This document shows, piece by piece, positions 17,263-25,724 of a stretch of DNA of 64,000 nt (position 1 is its first letter; each line of letters starts with the position of its first letter). Made by a program: the position numbers and the translations under genes. The stretch covers positions 1 through 64,000 of the forward strand of contig NZ_AUGD01000004.1 in NCBI RefSeq assembly GCF_000426845.1, in the 5' to 3' direction. Source of the DNA: Bradyrhizobium sp. in8p8. GTDB taxonomy: Bacteria; Pseudomonadota; Alphaproteobacteria; Rhizobiales; Xanthobacteraceae. Under the pieces are notes generated by a model. That model made no database searches, had not been told where the DNA came from, and saw only the letters and a program-made list of their open reading frames with translations.

Positions 17263-17439
17263 CTGACAATCCGATGCGCGGAACTCTGGTTACCGAGCGG
17301 CCCGCTAAATGGAACGCGATCGTTCCTGAGGTCAAGGGCTATCCGCACGATGGACTGCATCGATGCGCGCGGCTACCCTGCCGTGATCGCACCGACTCTC
17401 GCCGGCTATAGCTCGGGCCGGACCATGGAGGACGAAGCC

Positions 17440-17685
17440 ATGAACACGTCGCGCCGCATCCTGCTCGCCGGAATGGCGGGGCTCATCGCCGCTCCGACTG
17501 CCGTGACGGCCACACCGGCGTCGGCGGCCGATGATGTGACGGTTGCCGAAGAACGCTTTGCGCGCATGATCGCCGCCGCGCATGCGCCCGACATCAATTG
17601 CGCGCGGCAGGCGGAGCGTTATGCGGACGCGCATTGGCCTGAATACGTTGTCGCGGCCAGGGCGGTTCTCGATGCACGCGTGTGA
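17440..17685 (+). CDS. Small exported protein, unknown function
   Basis: An 81-residue protein starting MNTSRRILLAGMAGLIAAP, a leader with a twin-arginine-like SRRILL and a likely cleavage site after TPASA. The mature part (about 55 residues) is helical with a single cysteine in DINCARQAERYADAHWPEY. GGAGG at 17427-17431 fixes ATG 17440; an earlier in-frame ATG exists but lacks a ribosome binding site. It is convergent with the esterase gene, 9 bp away. I do not recognise a family. Confidence 0.65.
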   Translation: MNTSRRILLAGMAGLIAAPTAVTATPASAADDVTVAEERFARMIAAAHAPDINCARQAERYADAHWPEYVVAARAVLDARV

Positions 17686-17694
17686 TTCGCGTGC

Positions 17695-18630
17695 TCACCT
17701 CTTCACAGCCCTCCGCACCTGTTCTCCGATCTGCGACAACACGAGTTGTGCCTGCGGCAGGATCGCGCCCATGGCGTGGAAATTGTGAACCATGCCGTCG
17801 TGGCAGACATGCTCGACGGCGACGCCCGCGGCGAGCAGCTTGCGGGCATAGGCGTTGCCTTCGTCGCGCATCGGGTCGTACTCGGCGGTGTGGATGATCG
17901 CGGTCGGCAGTCCGGTGAGCCGCGTTGCGCGCAACGGGGAGACGCGCGGATCTGCGGTATCGATGTCGTCAGGCAGATAGTCGGAAAGATCGGCTTCGAT
18001 CGTGGCGCGATCGATCAGGTGCCCCTCGGCAAAGGCTTCGCGTGAGGGCGAGGTCTCCTCGAAATCCAGCACCGGGCAGATGAGGCATTGCGCGGCGATG
18101 GAGAGGCCGGCGGTCTGCGCCGCCTCCTGGCACACGATCGCCGCGAGCGTAGCTCCGGCGGAATCGCCGCCGATCACCAGACGATCCGCGTCGATGCCGA
18201 GAGATGCGGCCTCGCGCGCCACCCATTCGGTGGCGGCGATCGCGTCATCGACGGCGGCGGGAAATCTGTGCTCCGGGGCGAGCCGGTACTCGACCGATAC
18301 GAGGCGGCAACCGGTGGCATGCGCCAGCGCGGCCGCGATACGGTCGTGCGTGGCAATGCTGCCGGCGACGAGCCCGCCGCCATGGAAGAACACGAAGCCC
18401 GGCGCGAGCTCCTCGGCGCTTGCCGGCGTGTAGAGGCGATAGGCCAGTTCAGTGGCGTGGCCAGTCAGCGTGCCATCGGAGGTCGCCACATCCGGCGCCT
18501 CGGCGCGCGCGAACTGCATCAGCTTTGCCAGCGATTGCCGCCGCGCCTCCACGCTCGGTCTGCTCCGCGCCTGCGGCCCGGCCGCCGCCATCATGGTCAA
18601 CAAACGCTTTGCGAGTGGATCGAGCGGCAT
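17695..18630 (-). CDS. Alpha/beta hydrolase, hormone-sensitive-lipase family esterase
   Basis: A 311-residue carboxylesterase. The oxyanion-hole motif FFHGGGLVAGS, the nucleophile elbow IGGDSAGATLA, the Asp region (TAEYDPMRDEG) and the catalytic His (DGMVHNFHAMG) are all present and ordered as in the HSL (family IV) esterases, which hydrolyse short acyl esters in the cytosol. AAAGGAGAGA sits just before the ATG. It diverges from the aminotransferase gene across 110 bp. Natural substrate unknown. Confidence 0.9.
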   Translation of the reverse strand: MPLDPLAKRLLTMMAAAGPQARSRPSVEARRQSLAKLMQFARAEAPDVATSDGTLTGHATELAYRLYTPASAEELAPGFVFFHGGGLVAGSIATHDRIAAALAHATGCRLVSVEYRLAPEHRFPAAVDDAIAATEWVAREAASLGIDADRLVIGGDSAGATLAAIVCQEAAQTAGLSIAAQCLICPVLDFEETSPSREAFAEGHLIDRATIEADLSDYLPDDIDTADPRVSPLRATRLTGLPTAIIHTAEYDPMRDEGNAYARKLLAAGVAVEHVCHDGMVHNFHAMGAILPQAQLVLSQIGEQVRRAVKR

Positions 18631-18740
18631 CGATCTCTCCTTTCTCTCACGAGGGAAAAGGGTAACTCACGAAGCCCCCGCAGCAAATCGTTTAGAAATT
18701 GGGACAATAGTGCCCGGATGGTTCCAGGGGAGGCCCGGTC

Positions 18741-19628
18741 ATGGCCGAAATCAAGAAACCCATTGAATATTCGCCGAGTTGGACCTTCTTCGAGGGTAAA
18801 TGGCACGACGGCAATGTGCCGATCATGGGCCCGCGGACGCATGCGGCCTGGCTCGGATCGATCGTGTTCGACGGCGCGCGCGCGTTCGAGGGTGTCGCCC
18901 CCGACCTCGACCGCCACATCGCCCGCGCCAACCAGTCTGCGCTCAACTTCGGCCTCAAGCCGGTGGTCGATACCGACACCTGGCTCACGCTCGCGCGCGA
19001 GGGCATTGCGCGCTTTGGACCTTATGCCGAGCTCTATATCCGTCCGATGTATTGGGCGCAGAACGGTTCGGGCGGCGGCGTGCTGTTCGACCCCGAAACC
19101 ACCAATTGGTGCCTGTGCATCTACGAGGCGCCGATGCCAAAACCCGTGGGCAACGCCATCACGCTGTCGCCGTTCCGAAGGCCCACCGCCGAATGCGCGC
19201 CGGTCGAGGCAAAGGCGGCTTGCCTCTACCCGAACAATTCGCGTGCGCTAGCGGAAGCTGCTTCCCGCGGCTTCCAGAACGCGTTGATGCTCGACATGCT
19301 CGGCAACGTGGCCGAGTTTGGCAATTCCAACGTGTTCATGGCCAAGGACGGCGTGGTGTTTACGCCGGTGCCGAACGGCACCTTCCTCAACGGCATCACG
19401 CGCCAGCGCGTCATCAGCCTGCTTCGCGGCGACGGCATCACCGTGGTCGAGAGGACGCTGCGCTATGCCGATTTCCTGGCCGCCGACGAGATCTTCTCCA
19501 CCGGCAATTTCGCCAAGGTCGCGCCCGTGATCCGCATCGACGAGCGCGAACTGAAGCCGGGGCCGTTCTATGCGAGAGCGCGCAAACTGTATTGGGACTT
19601 TGCGCATGCGATGAAGCAGGCGGCTTGA
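18741..19628 (+). CDS. ilvE: Branched-chain amino acid aminotransferase (class IV)
   Basis: A 295-residue fold-type IV PLP aminotransferase that interconverts branched-chain amino acids and their 2-oxo acids. It has the opening SWTFFEGKWHDGNVPIMGPR and the AAWLGSIVFDGARAFEG strand. The PLP lysine is probably in the VEAKAACLYPNNSRALAEA segment, followed by ALMLDMLGNVAEFGNSNVF and the phosphate loop GITRQRVISLL. AGGGGAGG precedes ATG 18741. Class IV members also include D-amino-acid aminotransferases, so the exact substrate is a family-level call. Confidence 0.82.
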   Translation: MAEIKKPIEYSPSWTFFEGKWHDGNVPIMGPRTHAAWLGSIVFDGARAFEGVAPDLDRHIARANQSALNFGLKPVVDTDTWLTLAREGIARFGPYAELYIRPMYWAQNGSGGGVLFDPETTNWCLCIYEAPMPKPVGNAITLSPFRRPTAECAPVEAKAACLYPNNSRALAEAASRGFQNALMLDMLGNVAEFGNSNVFMAKDGVVFTPVPNGTFLNGITRQRVISLLRGDGITVVERTLRYADFLAADEIFSTGNFAKVAPVIRIDERELKPGPFYARARKLYWDFAHAMKQAA

Positions 19629-19674
19629 CGCGAGCTGTTTCCGCGAACGCCATCATGGCGAGCGCGGCGGTGGC

Positions 19675-20295
19675 TCACGCGCCGCGTCTCCGAAACCGGC
19701 TGAACTGAAACGCCTGCGTGGAATCCCATGGCGTGTGATGCGTCTCGCTTCGCGTCTCGACGAGCTCGAACTCCGGGCCGAGCGCCGCCGCAAGGCTCGC
19801 GCTGTCATGCCGCTGCACCGGCAGGCCGCTGCATTTCTCGGGACCATCGGGCGCGAACGTCGCAATGATGACGTTGCCGCCGGGAGCGACCGCCGACCGA
19901 AGGCGCTCGACATAGGCGGCCCTGTCGCGCGGGTCGGTCAAGAAATGAAACGCGGCGCGATCGTGCCAGACCTCGTAGGTCTTCGCCGGCTGCCACGTCG
20001 TCGCGTCGGCAACGATCCAGTCGACCATCGAGGCTGCTCCGCCGATCCGCTTCTTTGCTGCGTCAAGCGCATTCGCCGAAAGATCCAGCACGCTGACGTC
20101 GCGATATCCGTCCTGCAACAGCGCATCGACCAGTCGTGATGCTCCGCCGCCGATATCGATGATGGCTGCGCCATGGTCGGGAGTTGCAGCGCGGATCAGG
20201 TCGAGCGAGGTCGCCGGGCTGTTCTGGAACCAACTGACCTCGGCTTCGCCCTTGGTGAGGTAGACGTTCTCCCAATGCGCACTTCGATCGGACAT
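19675..20295 (-). CDS. Class I SAM-dependent methyltransferase
   Basis: A 206-residue Rossmann-fold methyltransferase. Motif I is IIDIGGGASRLVDALL, the acidic post-I strand is VSVLDLSANAL, and DWIVADATTW is motif II. It opens with SDRSAHWENVYLTKGEAEVSW, an N-terminus common to small thiopurine-methyltransferase-like proteins. The target is unknown. Convergent with ilvE and followed upstream by phaR on the same strand, with a 42-bp gap. Confidence 0.82.
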   Translation of the reverse strand: MSDRSAHWENVYLTKGEAEVSWFQNSPATSLDLIRAATPDHGAAIIDIGGGASRLVDALLQDGYRDVSVLDLSANALDAAKKRIGGAASMVDWIVADATTWQPAKTYEVWHDRAAFHFLTDPRDRAAYVERLRSAVAPGGNVIIATFAPDGPEKCSGLPVQRHDSASLAAALGPEFELVETRSETHHTPWDSTQAFQFSRFRRRGA

Positions 20296-20337
20296 GGCGC
20301 ATCCTTTCGGCTTGGGGCGGCTGGCTTGAAAGAAGAC

Positions 20338-20922
20338 CTACTCGTCCTTTTTCGACATCCGCTCGAGGCGTTCCTGCATTTCCTTCATCTGCTGGCGCAG
20401 ATCGTCGATGTTGCTGTCCTTCGGCGCCTCGGCATTCGCGTCGGGCTCCGGGGTAGTGGCCGAACGGGGCGCTGCGAACGGCTTGAACATCGAGAAGGTC
20501 TGCTGGAACAGCTCCATGTTGCGGCGGACCTGTTCCTCCAGGGGAGCAAAAGGAGTGCCGGACAGGGTGTTGGCGATCTGCTTGCGGAACTTCTCCTGCT
20601 CCTGGGTCAGGGTCGCGATCGACTGCTCCAGATATTTCGGCACCACCATCTGCATGCTGTCGCCGTAGAAGCGGATGAGCTGGCGGAGGAAGGTGGTCGG
20701 CAGCAGGTTCTGGCCGGCCTTGTTCTCCTGCTCGAAGATGATCTGGGCAAGCACGGAGCGGGTGATGTCGTCGCCGGTCTTGGCGTCATAGACCAGGAAA
20801 TCTTCGCCATCCTTGACCATGGCGGCAAGGTCTTCCAGCGTCACGTAGGTGCTCGTCCCGGTGTTATAGAGCCGGCGGTTCGCGTATTTCTTGATGGTGG
20901 TGGGTTGGTCTGATTTCGCCAT
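20338..20922 (-). CDS. phaR: Polyhydroxyalkanoate synthesis repressor PhaR
   Basis: A 194-residue regulator of polyhydroxybutyrate storage. The N-terminal DNA-binding domain is seen in TIKKYANRRLYNTGTSTYVT, followed by the PHB-accumulation regulatory domain (DFLVYDAKTGDDITRSVLAQ, LLPTTFLRQLIRFYG) and a charged C-terminal coiled-coil tail (DLRQQMKEMQERLERMSKK). PhaR represses phasin and synthesis genes and is released when it binds PHB granules. It is divergent from phaA across a 307-bp region that likely contains its own operator. Confidence 0.94.
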   Translation of the reverse strand: MAKSDQPTTIKKYANRRLYNTGTSTYVTLEDLAAMVKDGEDFLVYDAKTGDDITRSVLAQIIFEQENKAGQNLLPTTFLRQLIRFYGDSMQMVVPKYLEQSIATLTQEQEKFRKQIANTLSGTPFAPLEEQVRRNMELFQQTFSMFKPFAAPRSATTPEPDANAEAPKDSNIDDLRQQMKEMQERLERMSKKDE

Positions 20923-21229
20923 GGGCTCTCACTTGCAAAACGCGGAGAACGGGAACCTGACGGGCAATGCCGCAGGGCGGGAAGAGTACGCAACGCAACA
21001 AAATAAGCATTTTCAAAGGGCTCACGCTACCGTTTTGTGCGGCACGGTTAATTGCAGAGCAAAATCCTGCTTGCGAAAGCGCCAAGAACGCTATTTTGAA
21101 TGCGTTGCGGCATGAATTCGGAGACCGTCCGATTGACATGCCTCAACGACGTTAACAGGATGCCATTCGAGACTGGCGAGCCGTTTTCCCCAGCCCCGTC
21201 TGCCCCCATTTCAAACCCAGGAGATGCCC
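20923..21229. promoter_or_regulatory. phaR-phaA divergent promoter region
   Basis: Contains no gene. A sigma-70-like promoter facing phaA is proposed at 21133-21161 (TTGACA, 17-bp spacer, CAGGAT; the -10 is poor). An inverted repeat GCAG-N9-CTGC near 21054-21070 resembles the TGC-rich sites bound by PhaR in other alphaproteobacteria, but is loose. AGGAG at 21219-21223 is the phaA ribosome binding site. Confidence 0.4.
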
Positions 21230-22408
21230 ATGTCAGACGATGTCGTCATCGTCAGCGCCGCCCGCACCCCGGTCGGAAGCTTCAACGGAGCGTTCGCGAC
21301 CCTTCCCGCCCATGACCTCGGCGCAGTCGCCATCAAGGCCGCGCTGGAGCGCGCGGGCATCGAGCCCGGCCGCGTCTCCGAGGTCATCATGGGGCAGATC
21401 CTGACCGCCGCCCAGGGCCAGAACCCGGCACGTCAGGCTTCGATCGCCGCCGGCATTCCGGTGGAAAGCCCGGCCTGGGGCGTGAACCAGCTTTGCGGCT
21501 CGGGTCTGCGCACCGTCGCACTCGGCTATCAGGCGCTGCTCAACGGCGATTCCGAGATCGTGGTTGCCGGCGGCCAGGAATCGATGAGCATGGCCCCGCA
21601 CGCCCAGCACCTGCGCGGCGGCGTCAAGATGGGCGGCCTCGAACTGGTCGACACCATGATCAAGGACGGTCTGTGGGATGCCTTCAACGGCTACCATATG
21701 GGCAATACCGCCGAGAACGTCGCGCGGCAGTGGCAGATCACCCGCGCCCAGCAGGACGAATTCGCCGTCGCCTCGCAGCAGAAGGCGGAGGCCGCTCAGA
21801 AGGCGGGCAGGTTCAACGACGAGATCGTTCCTGTCACCATCAAGACCCGCAAGGGTGACGTCGTCGTCAGCGCGGACGAATATCCGCGTCATGGCGCCAC
21901 GCTCGATGCCATGGCCAAGCTCAAGCCCGCCTTCGAGAAGGACGGCACGGTCACAGCGGGCTCTGCGTCCGGCATCAATGACGGCGCTGCCGCCGTGGTG
22001 CTGATGACTGCCAAGCAGGCGGCCAAGGAAGGCAAGAAGCCGCTCGCGCGCATCGTGTCGTGGGCACAGGCCGGCGTCGATCCGAAGATCATGGGCTCGG
22101 GTCCGATCCCGGCTTCGCGCGCCGCGCTGAAGAAGGCCGGCTGGAATGTCGGCGATCTCGATCTCATCGAAGCCAACGAGGCCTTCGCGGCGCAGGCCTG
22201 CGCCGTCAACAAGGACCTCGGCTGGGACACCTCCAAGGTCAATGTCAACGGCGGCGCGATCGCGATCGGCCATCCGGTCGGCGCATCCGGCGCACGCGTG
22301 CTGGTGACGCTGCTGCACGAGATGCAGAAGCGCGATTCGAAGAAGGGTCTGGCCACGCTCTGCATCGGCGGCGGCATGGGCATCGCCATGTGCCTGGCGC
22401 GCGACTGA
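21230..22408 (+). CDS. phaA: Acetyl-CoA C-acetyltransferase (beta-ketothiolase)
   Basis: Condenses two acetyl-CoA to acetoacetyl-CoA, first step of PHB synthesis, and runs in reverse for ketone use. The 392-residue thiolase has the acyl-cysteine in [16 protein letters not shown] (about residue 88), the His in [18 protein letters not shown] and the second Cys in [15 protein letters not shown] near the C-terminus. ATG 21230 is favoured over ATG 21224, which overlaps the AGGAG. A strong terminator after the gene separates it from phaB. Confidence 0.95.
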   Translation: MSDDVVIVSAARTPVGSFNGAFATLPAHDLGAVAIKAALERAGIEPGRVSEVIMGQILTAAQGQNPARQASIAAGIPVESPAWGVNQLCGSGLRTVALGYQALLNGDSEIVVAGGQESMSMAPHAQHLRGGVKMGGLELVDTMIKDGLWDAFNGYHMGNTAENVARQWQITRAQQDEFAVASQQKAEAAQKAGRFNDEIVPVTIKTRKGDVVVSADEYPRHGATLDAMAKLKPAFEKDGTVTAGSASGINDGAAAVVLMTAKQAAKEGKKPLARIVSWAQAGVDPKIMGSGPIPASRAALKKAGWNVGDLDLIEANEAFAAQACAVNKDLGWDTSKVNVNGGAIAIGHPVGASGARVLVTLLHEMQKRDSKKGLATLCIGGGMGIAMCLARD

Positions 22409-22427
22409 CGGCGAGCTTGCACGCAGC

Positions 22428-22469
22428 CGACGCGTGCGCCGCACACGTCGGCGCGTGCGTCGCACGCGA
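22428..22469. repeat. Two tandem 21-bp GC-rich repeats after phaA
   Basis: CGACGCGTGCGCCGCACACGT-like unit at 22428-22448 is followed directly by a second at 22449-22469 with 17 of 21 bases the same. The second copy ends CACGCGACTAAA and echoes the end of phaA (GCGCGACTGA). Function unknown. Confidence 0.55.
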
Positions 22470-22530
22470 CTAAAAAGGCAGCGGCTGCAAATCAAATATT
22501 CTTCGCAACCACGCAAGCCTCGACTAAAGA

Positions 22531-22559
22531 AAAACGCCCGGCTCGACGCCGGGCGTTTT
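22531..22559 (+). terminator. Strong intrinsic terminator between phaA and phaB
   Basis: A perfect 12-bp stem, AAAACGCCCGGC / GCCGGGCGTTTT, closes a TCGAC loop and is followed by GTTCTTG. The A-rich and T-rich arms let it work in both directions. Confidence 0.9.
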
Positions 22560-22652
22560 GTTCTTGATGTCCGTCAAACCAACCGCATAATCCAACGCTA
22601 AAAACGATCGCTCCAGAAACGTCCGAAGAGTCCAAGGGAAGGGAATTTCGAC

Positions 22653-23378
22653 ATGGCACGTGTTGCATTGGTCACGGGTGGTACGCGGGGCATCGGTGCT
22701 GCGATCAGCAAGGCGCTGAAAGCCGCCGGCTACAAGGTCGCGGCGAGCTATGCCGGCAACGATGCGGCGGCCGAGAAGTTCAAGGCCGAGACCGGCATCG
22801 CGGTCTACAAATGGGACGTCAGCAGCTTCGATGCCTGCGCCGAGGGCGTGAAGAAGGTCGAGGCCGATCTCGGGCCGATCGAGGTGCTGGTCAACAATGC
22901 CGGCATCACCCGTGACACCGCCTTCCACAAGATGACGCTCGAGCAGTGGAACGCCGTCATCAACACCAATCTCGGCTCGCTGTTCAACATGACGCGCCAG
23001 GTCATCGAGGGCATGCGCGCGCGCAAGTTCGGCCGCATCATCTCCATCTCTTCGATCAACGGCCAGAAGGGGCAGTTCGGGCAGGTCAACTATTCCGCGG
23101 CGAAGGCCGGCGACATCGGTTTCACCAAGGCGCTCGCGCTCGAGAACGCCAAGGGCGGCATCACAGTGAACGCGATCTGCCCCGGCTACATCAACACCGA
23201 AATGGTGCAGGCGGTCCCCAAGGACGTTCTGGAGAAGAACGTGATTCCGCAGATACCGGCCAGCCGTCTCGGCGAGCCCGAAGAGATTGCGCGCGCGGTC
23301 GTGTTCCTCGCGGCCGACGATGCCGGATTCATCACCGGCTCGACCCTGACGGTCAACGGCGGCCAGTACATGGTGTGA
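22653..23378 (+). CDS. phaB: Acetoacetyl-CoA reductase
   Basis: Reduces acetoacetyl-CoA with NADPH to (R)-3-hydroxybutyryl-CoA, the PHB monomer. The 241-residue short-chain dehydrogenase has the cofactor motif VTGGTRGIGAAISKAL, NNAGITRD, catalytic Ser in SISSINGQKGQFGQ, the Tyr/Lys pair in VNYSAAKAG, and the family ending STLTVNGGQYMV. A possible promoter (TTGATG, 18-bp spacer, TAATCC) lies at 22563-22592, just after the upstream terminator. The PHB synthase gene phaC is not in this window. Confidence 0.94.
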   Translation: MARVALVTGGTRGIGAAISKALKAAGYKVAASYAGNDAAAEKFKAETGIAVYKWDVSSFDACAEGVKKVEADLGPIEVLVNNAGITRDTAFHKMTLEQWNAVINTNLGSLFNMTRQVIEGMRARKFGRIISISSINGQKGQFGQVNYSAAKAGDIGFTKALALENAKGGITVNAICPGYINTEMVQAVPKDVLEKNVIPQIPASRLGEPEEIARAVVFLAADDAGFITGSTLTVNGGQYMV

Positions 23379-23413
23379 TGCGATCGCATCACGCGGGCTG
23401 ATATTTTCCGCCT

Positions 23414-23505
23414 CGTCATGCCCGGGCTTGTCCCGGGCATCCACGGCCTTACAACAGCCGTCGCCACGGAAGAGCGTGGATGGCCGGGACAAGCCCGGCA
23501 TGACG
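23414..23505. repeat. Dispersed palindromic repeat, two inverted copies
   Basis: CGTCATGCCCGGGCTTGTCC at 23414 and, 92 bp later, its inverted partner GGGACAAGCCCGGCATGACG form a long imperfect hairpin. Each arm is itself palindromic (CCCGGGCTTGTCCCGGG). A degenerate copy occurs at 62804-62890 and a fragment at 4696-4716. It is an intergenic repeat of the kind common in Bradyrhizobium. It ends 15 bp before the DMT transporter start. Confidence 0.85.
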
Positions 23506-23519
23506 GAAACATTGGGCCG

Positions 23520-24389
23520 ATGACTCCCCGCACCGCCACACTGATCGGCTTGACCGCGATCCTCATGTGGTCGCTGCTGTCGGTAATGACGGTGGCGACC
23601 GGGAAGATCCCGGCATTTCAACTCGCCGCGATGACGTTTGCGATCGGCGGCCTCGTCGGCCTGCTCACCTGGATCGGGCGGAATGGGGCGACGAAAAGCC
23701 TGCGCCAGCCGCTCGTCGTCTGGGTCGTCGGCGTCGGCGGCCTGTTCGGCTATCACGCGCTGTATTTTCTCGCGCTGCGCTTCGCGCCACCGGCCGAAGC
23801 CGGCCTTCTGAACTACCTGTGGCCGCTCTTGATCGTGCTGTTCTCGTCATTCCTGCCCGGCGAGCGTCTGGCTGCGCATCACATCATCGGCGCCGTGCTC
23901 GGCCTCGTCGGCACCGTGCTGCTGTTCGCCGGCAACACCTCCGGCTTCGCGCCGGGCGCGGTGCCGGGATTGATCGCGGCCTTCATCGCAGCTTTCGTCT
24001 GGGCGACCTATTCGGTGCTGTCGCGCCGGTTGAAGGCGGTGCCGACCGACGCCGTCGCGGGCTTCTGCCTTGCCACGGCCGCGCTGGCCGCGCTGATGCA
24101 TGGCCTGCTCGAGACCACGGTGTGGCCGGAGACCAGGGTGCAATGGCTTTCGGTCATCGCACTCGGGATCGGCCCCGTCGGCGCCGCCTTCTACGCCTGG
24201 GACATCGGCATGAAGCGCGGCGACATCCGCGTGCTCGGCGCCGCCTCCTACGCGACGCCGCTGCTTTCGACCGGATTCCTCATTGCAGCCGGTTTTGCCA
24301 AGGCCAGCGCCAGCATCGCGCTTGCCGCAATCCTGATCGCGGGCGGTGGCTTGATCGCGGCGAAGGACATGGTGTTGCGGAAGAGGTGA
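23520..24389 (+). CDS. EamA-family (DMT superfamily) transporter
   Basis: A 289-residue inner-membrane exporter of the drug/metabolite superfamily with ten hydrophobic segments in two EamA repeats (for example LIGLTAILMWSLLSVMTVAT, GLFGYHALYFLALRFAPP, HHIIGAVLGLVGTVLLFAG). APPAEAGLLNYLWPLLIVLFS matches the aromatic amino acid exporter-like subgroup (YddG type), but the substrate is unproven. ATG 23520 is used because the longer frame would translate the intergenic repeat. Confidence 0.85.
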   Translation: MTPRTATLIGLTAILMWSLLSVMTVATGKIPAFQLAAMTFAIGGLVGLLTWIGRNGATKSLRQPLVVWVVGVGGLFGYHALYFLALRFAPPAEAGLLNYLWPLLIVLFSSFLPGERLAAHHIIGAVLGLVGTVLLFAGNTSGFAPGAVPGLIAAFIAAFVWATYSVLSRRLKAVPTDAVAGFCLATAALAALMHGLLETTVWPETRVQWLSVIALGIGPVGAAFYAWDIGMKRGDIRVLGAASYATPLLSTGFLIAAGFAKASASIALAAILIAGGGLIAAKDMVLRKR

Positions 24390-24395
24390 GGGGAG

Positions 24396-24818
24396 CTACG
24401 GCTCCCAGCCGTTCGGTGCGAGCTCGAATCCTGCGAACTCGAATGCGGGCGCCACCGTGCAGCCGACCAGCGTCCACTCGCCCGTGGTTTCGGCCATCTG
24501 CCAGGCATTCGCAGGCACGATACCCTGCGGCCGCTCGCCGCCGACGAGGTCGGAGCCCAGCCGCACCTCGTGTTGCGAGCAACCCTCATGGGCGATGCGC
24601 AGGATCAAAGAATTGCCGGCGTAATAATGCCAGGTCTCGACCGCATCGACGCGGTGCCAGTGCGAGCGTTCGCCGCGCGCGAGCAGGAAATAGATCAGGG
24701 TCGAGCGCGACCGCCCGTTGGCGTCGGTGGCCTGGTCGCGAAACGTCTCCCGGTAATGCCCGCCTTCCGGATGCGGCCGGAGTTCGAGGCGCGCGATGAT
24801 CTCGGCTGCGGTCGGCAT
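24396..24818 (-). CDS. Cupin-fold protein (DUF985 family)
   Basis: A 140-residue small beta-barrel protein. LELRPHPEGGHYRETFRD at the N-terminus, STLIYFLLARGERSHWHRVD and ETWHYYAGNSLIL are characteristic of the DUF985 cupin family; the conserved His residues could bind a metal. The biochemical role is unknown. It lies 31 bp downstream of gloB on the same strand, so the pair may be one transcript. Confidence 0.85.
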   Translation of the reverse strand: MPTAAEIIARLELRPHPEGGHYRETFRDQATDANGRSRSTLIYFLLARGERSHWHRVDAVETWHYYAGNSLILRIAHEGCSQHEVRLGSDLVGGERPQGIVPANAWQMAETTGEWTLVGCTVAPAFEFAGFELAPNGWEP

Positions 24819-24849
24819 CGATCCCCGCCAGGATTTGTTCGTCTGATCT

Positions 24850-25617
24850 TCAGGACTTGTTCTTGCGCTCGCGCAGCTCGCCGAACACCGAGGCGGGGTC
24901 TGCGCCTTTCATGTGCAGCTTGGCCGCGACCGAGGGTTCGTCGGCGCGCAGGAACACGTTGGCGCGCTTCTCCTCGCCGAGCAGGGTGGGAATGGTCGGC
25001 TTGTTCTCGGCCCGGAGCTTCGTCACCTCCGCGGCGCGCGCCTGCAGCGCCGCATTGTCCGGCTCGATGGTGAGCGCGAACCTGACGTTGGACGCCGTAT
25101 ATTCGTGGCCGCAATAGAGCTTGAAGTCGTCGGGCAGGGCGCGCAGCTTCAGGAGCGAATCCCACATCATGGGATAGGTGCCCTCAAAGACGCGGCCGCA
25201 GCCGATCGAGAACAGCGTGTCGGCTGCGAAGACCGCCTTCTCGGTGTCGAACACGTAAGAGATGTGGTCGAGCGTATGGCCCGGCGTCTCCACGACGCGC
25301 GCCAGCAGATTGCCGATCTTGACCACGTCGGCATTGGCGACGCGCAGATCGACGTTGGCGATCTTCGTCGTCTTGTCGTGCGGCGCGACGACGCGGCAAT
25401 TGTATTTCTGCTTGAGTTCAGCGACCCCGCCGACATGATCACCATGATGATGGGTGATCAGGATGTCGGTGAGCTGCCAGCCCTCGCGCTCCAGGGCCTC
25501 GAGGATCGGGCCGGCCTCCGGTGCGTCGATCGACGCCGTCGCCTTGGTTTCCACATCGTGGATCAGGTAACCGAAATTGTCGTTTAAACAGGTGAAAGTA
25601 CGAATTTCGGCGGCCAT
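24850..25617 (-). CDS. gloB: Hydroxyacylglutathione hydrolase (glyoxalase II)
   Basis: Hydrolyses S-lactoylglutathione to lactate and glutathione in methylglyoxal detoxification. The 255-residue metallo-beta-lactamase-fold enzyme has the metal motif ITHHHGDHVGG, ETPGHTLDHISY, AADTLFSIGCGRVFEG, and the substrate-binding CGHEYTASNVRFAL; the C-terminal HAGH domain follows. Length and motifs are standard. Divergent from the methyltransferase at 25725. Confidence 0.94.
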   Translation of the reverse strand: MAAEIRTFTCLNDNFGYLIHDVETKATASIDAPEAGPILEALEREGWQLTDILITHHHGDHVGGVAELKQKYNCRVVAPHDKTTKIANVDLRVANADVVKIGNLLARVVETPGHTLDHISYVFDTEKAVFAADTLFSIGCGRVFEGTYPMMWDSLLKLRALPDDFKLYCGHEYTASNVRFALTIEPDNAALQARAAEVTKLRAENKPTIPTLLGEEKRANVFLRADEPSVAAKLHMKGADPASVFGELRERKNKS

Positions 25618-25724
25618 GTCATCTCCATCGCGCTACCCCGCCCGACAAATATGGCGTTAACGTCGCGCAGGCAATGCAATATTCCGCGCGCAGCGCCGGG
25701 CGCGTGCATGATACATTGCCCGTC

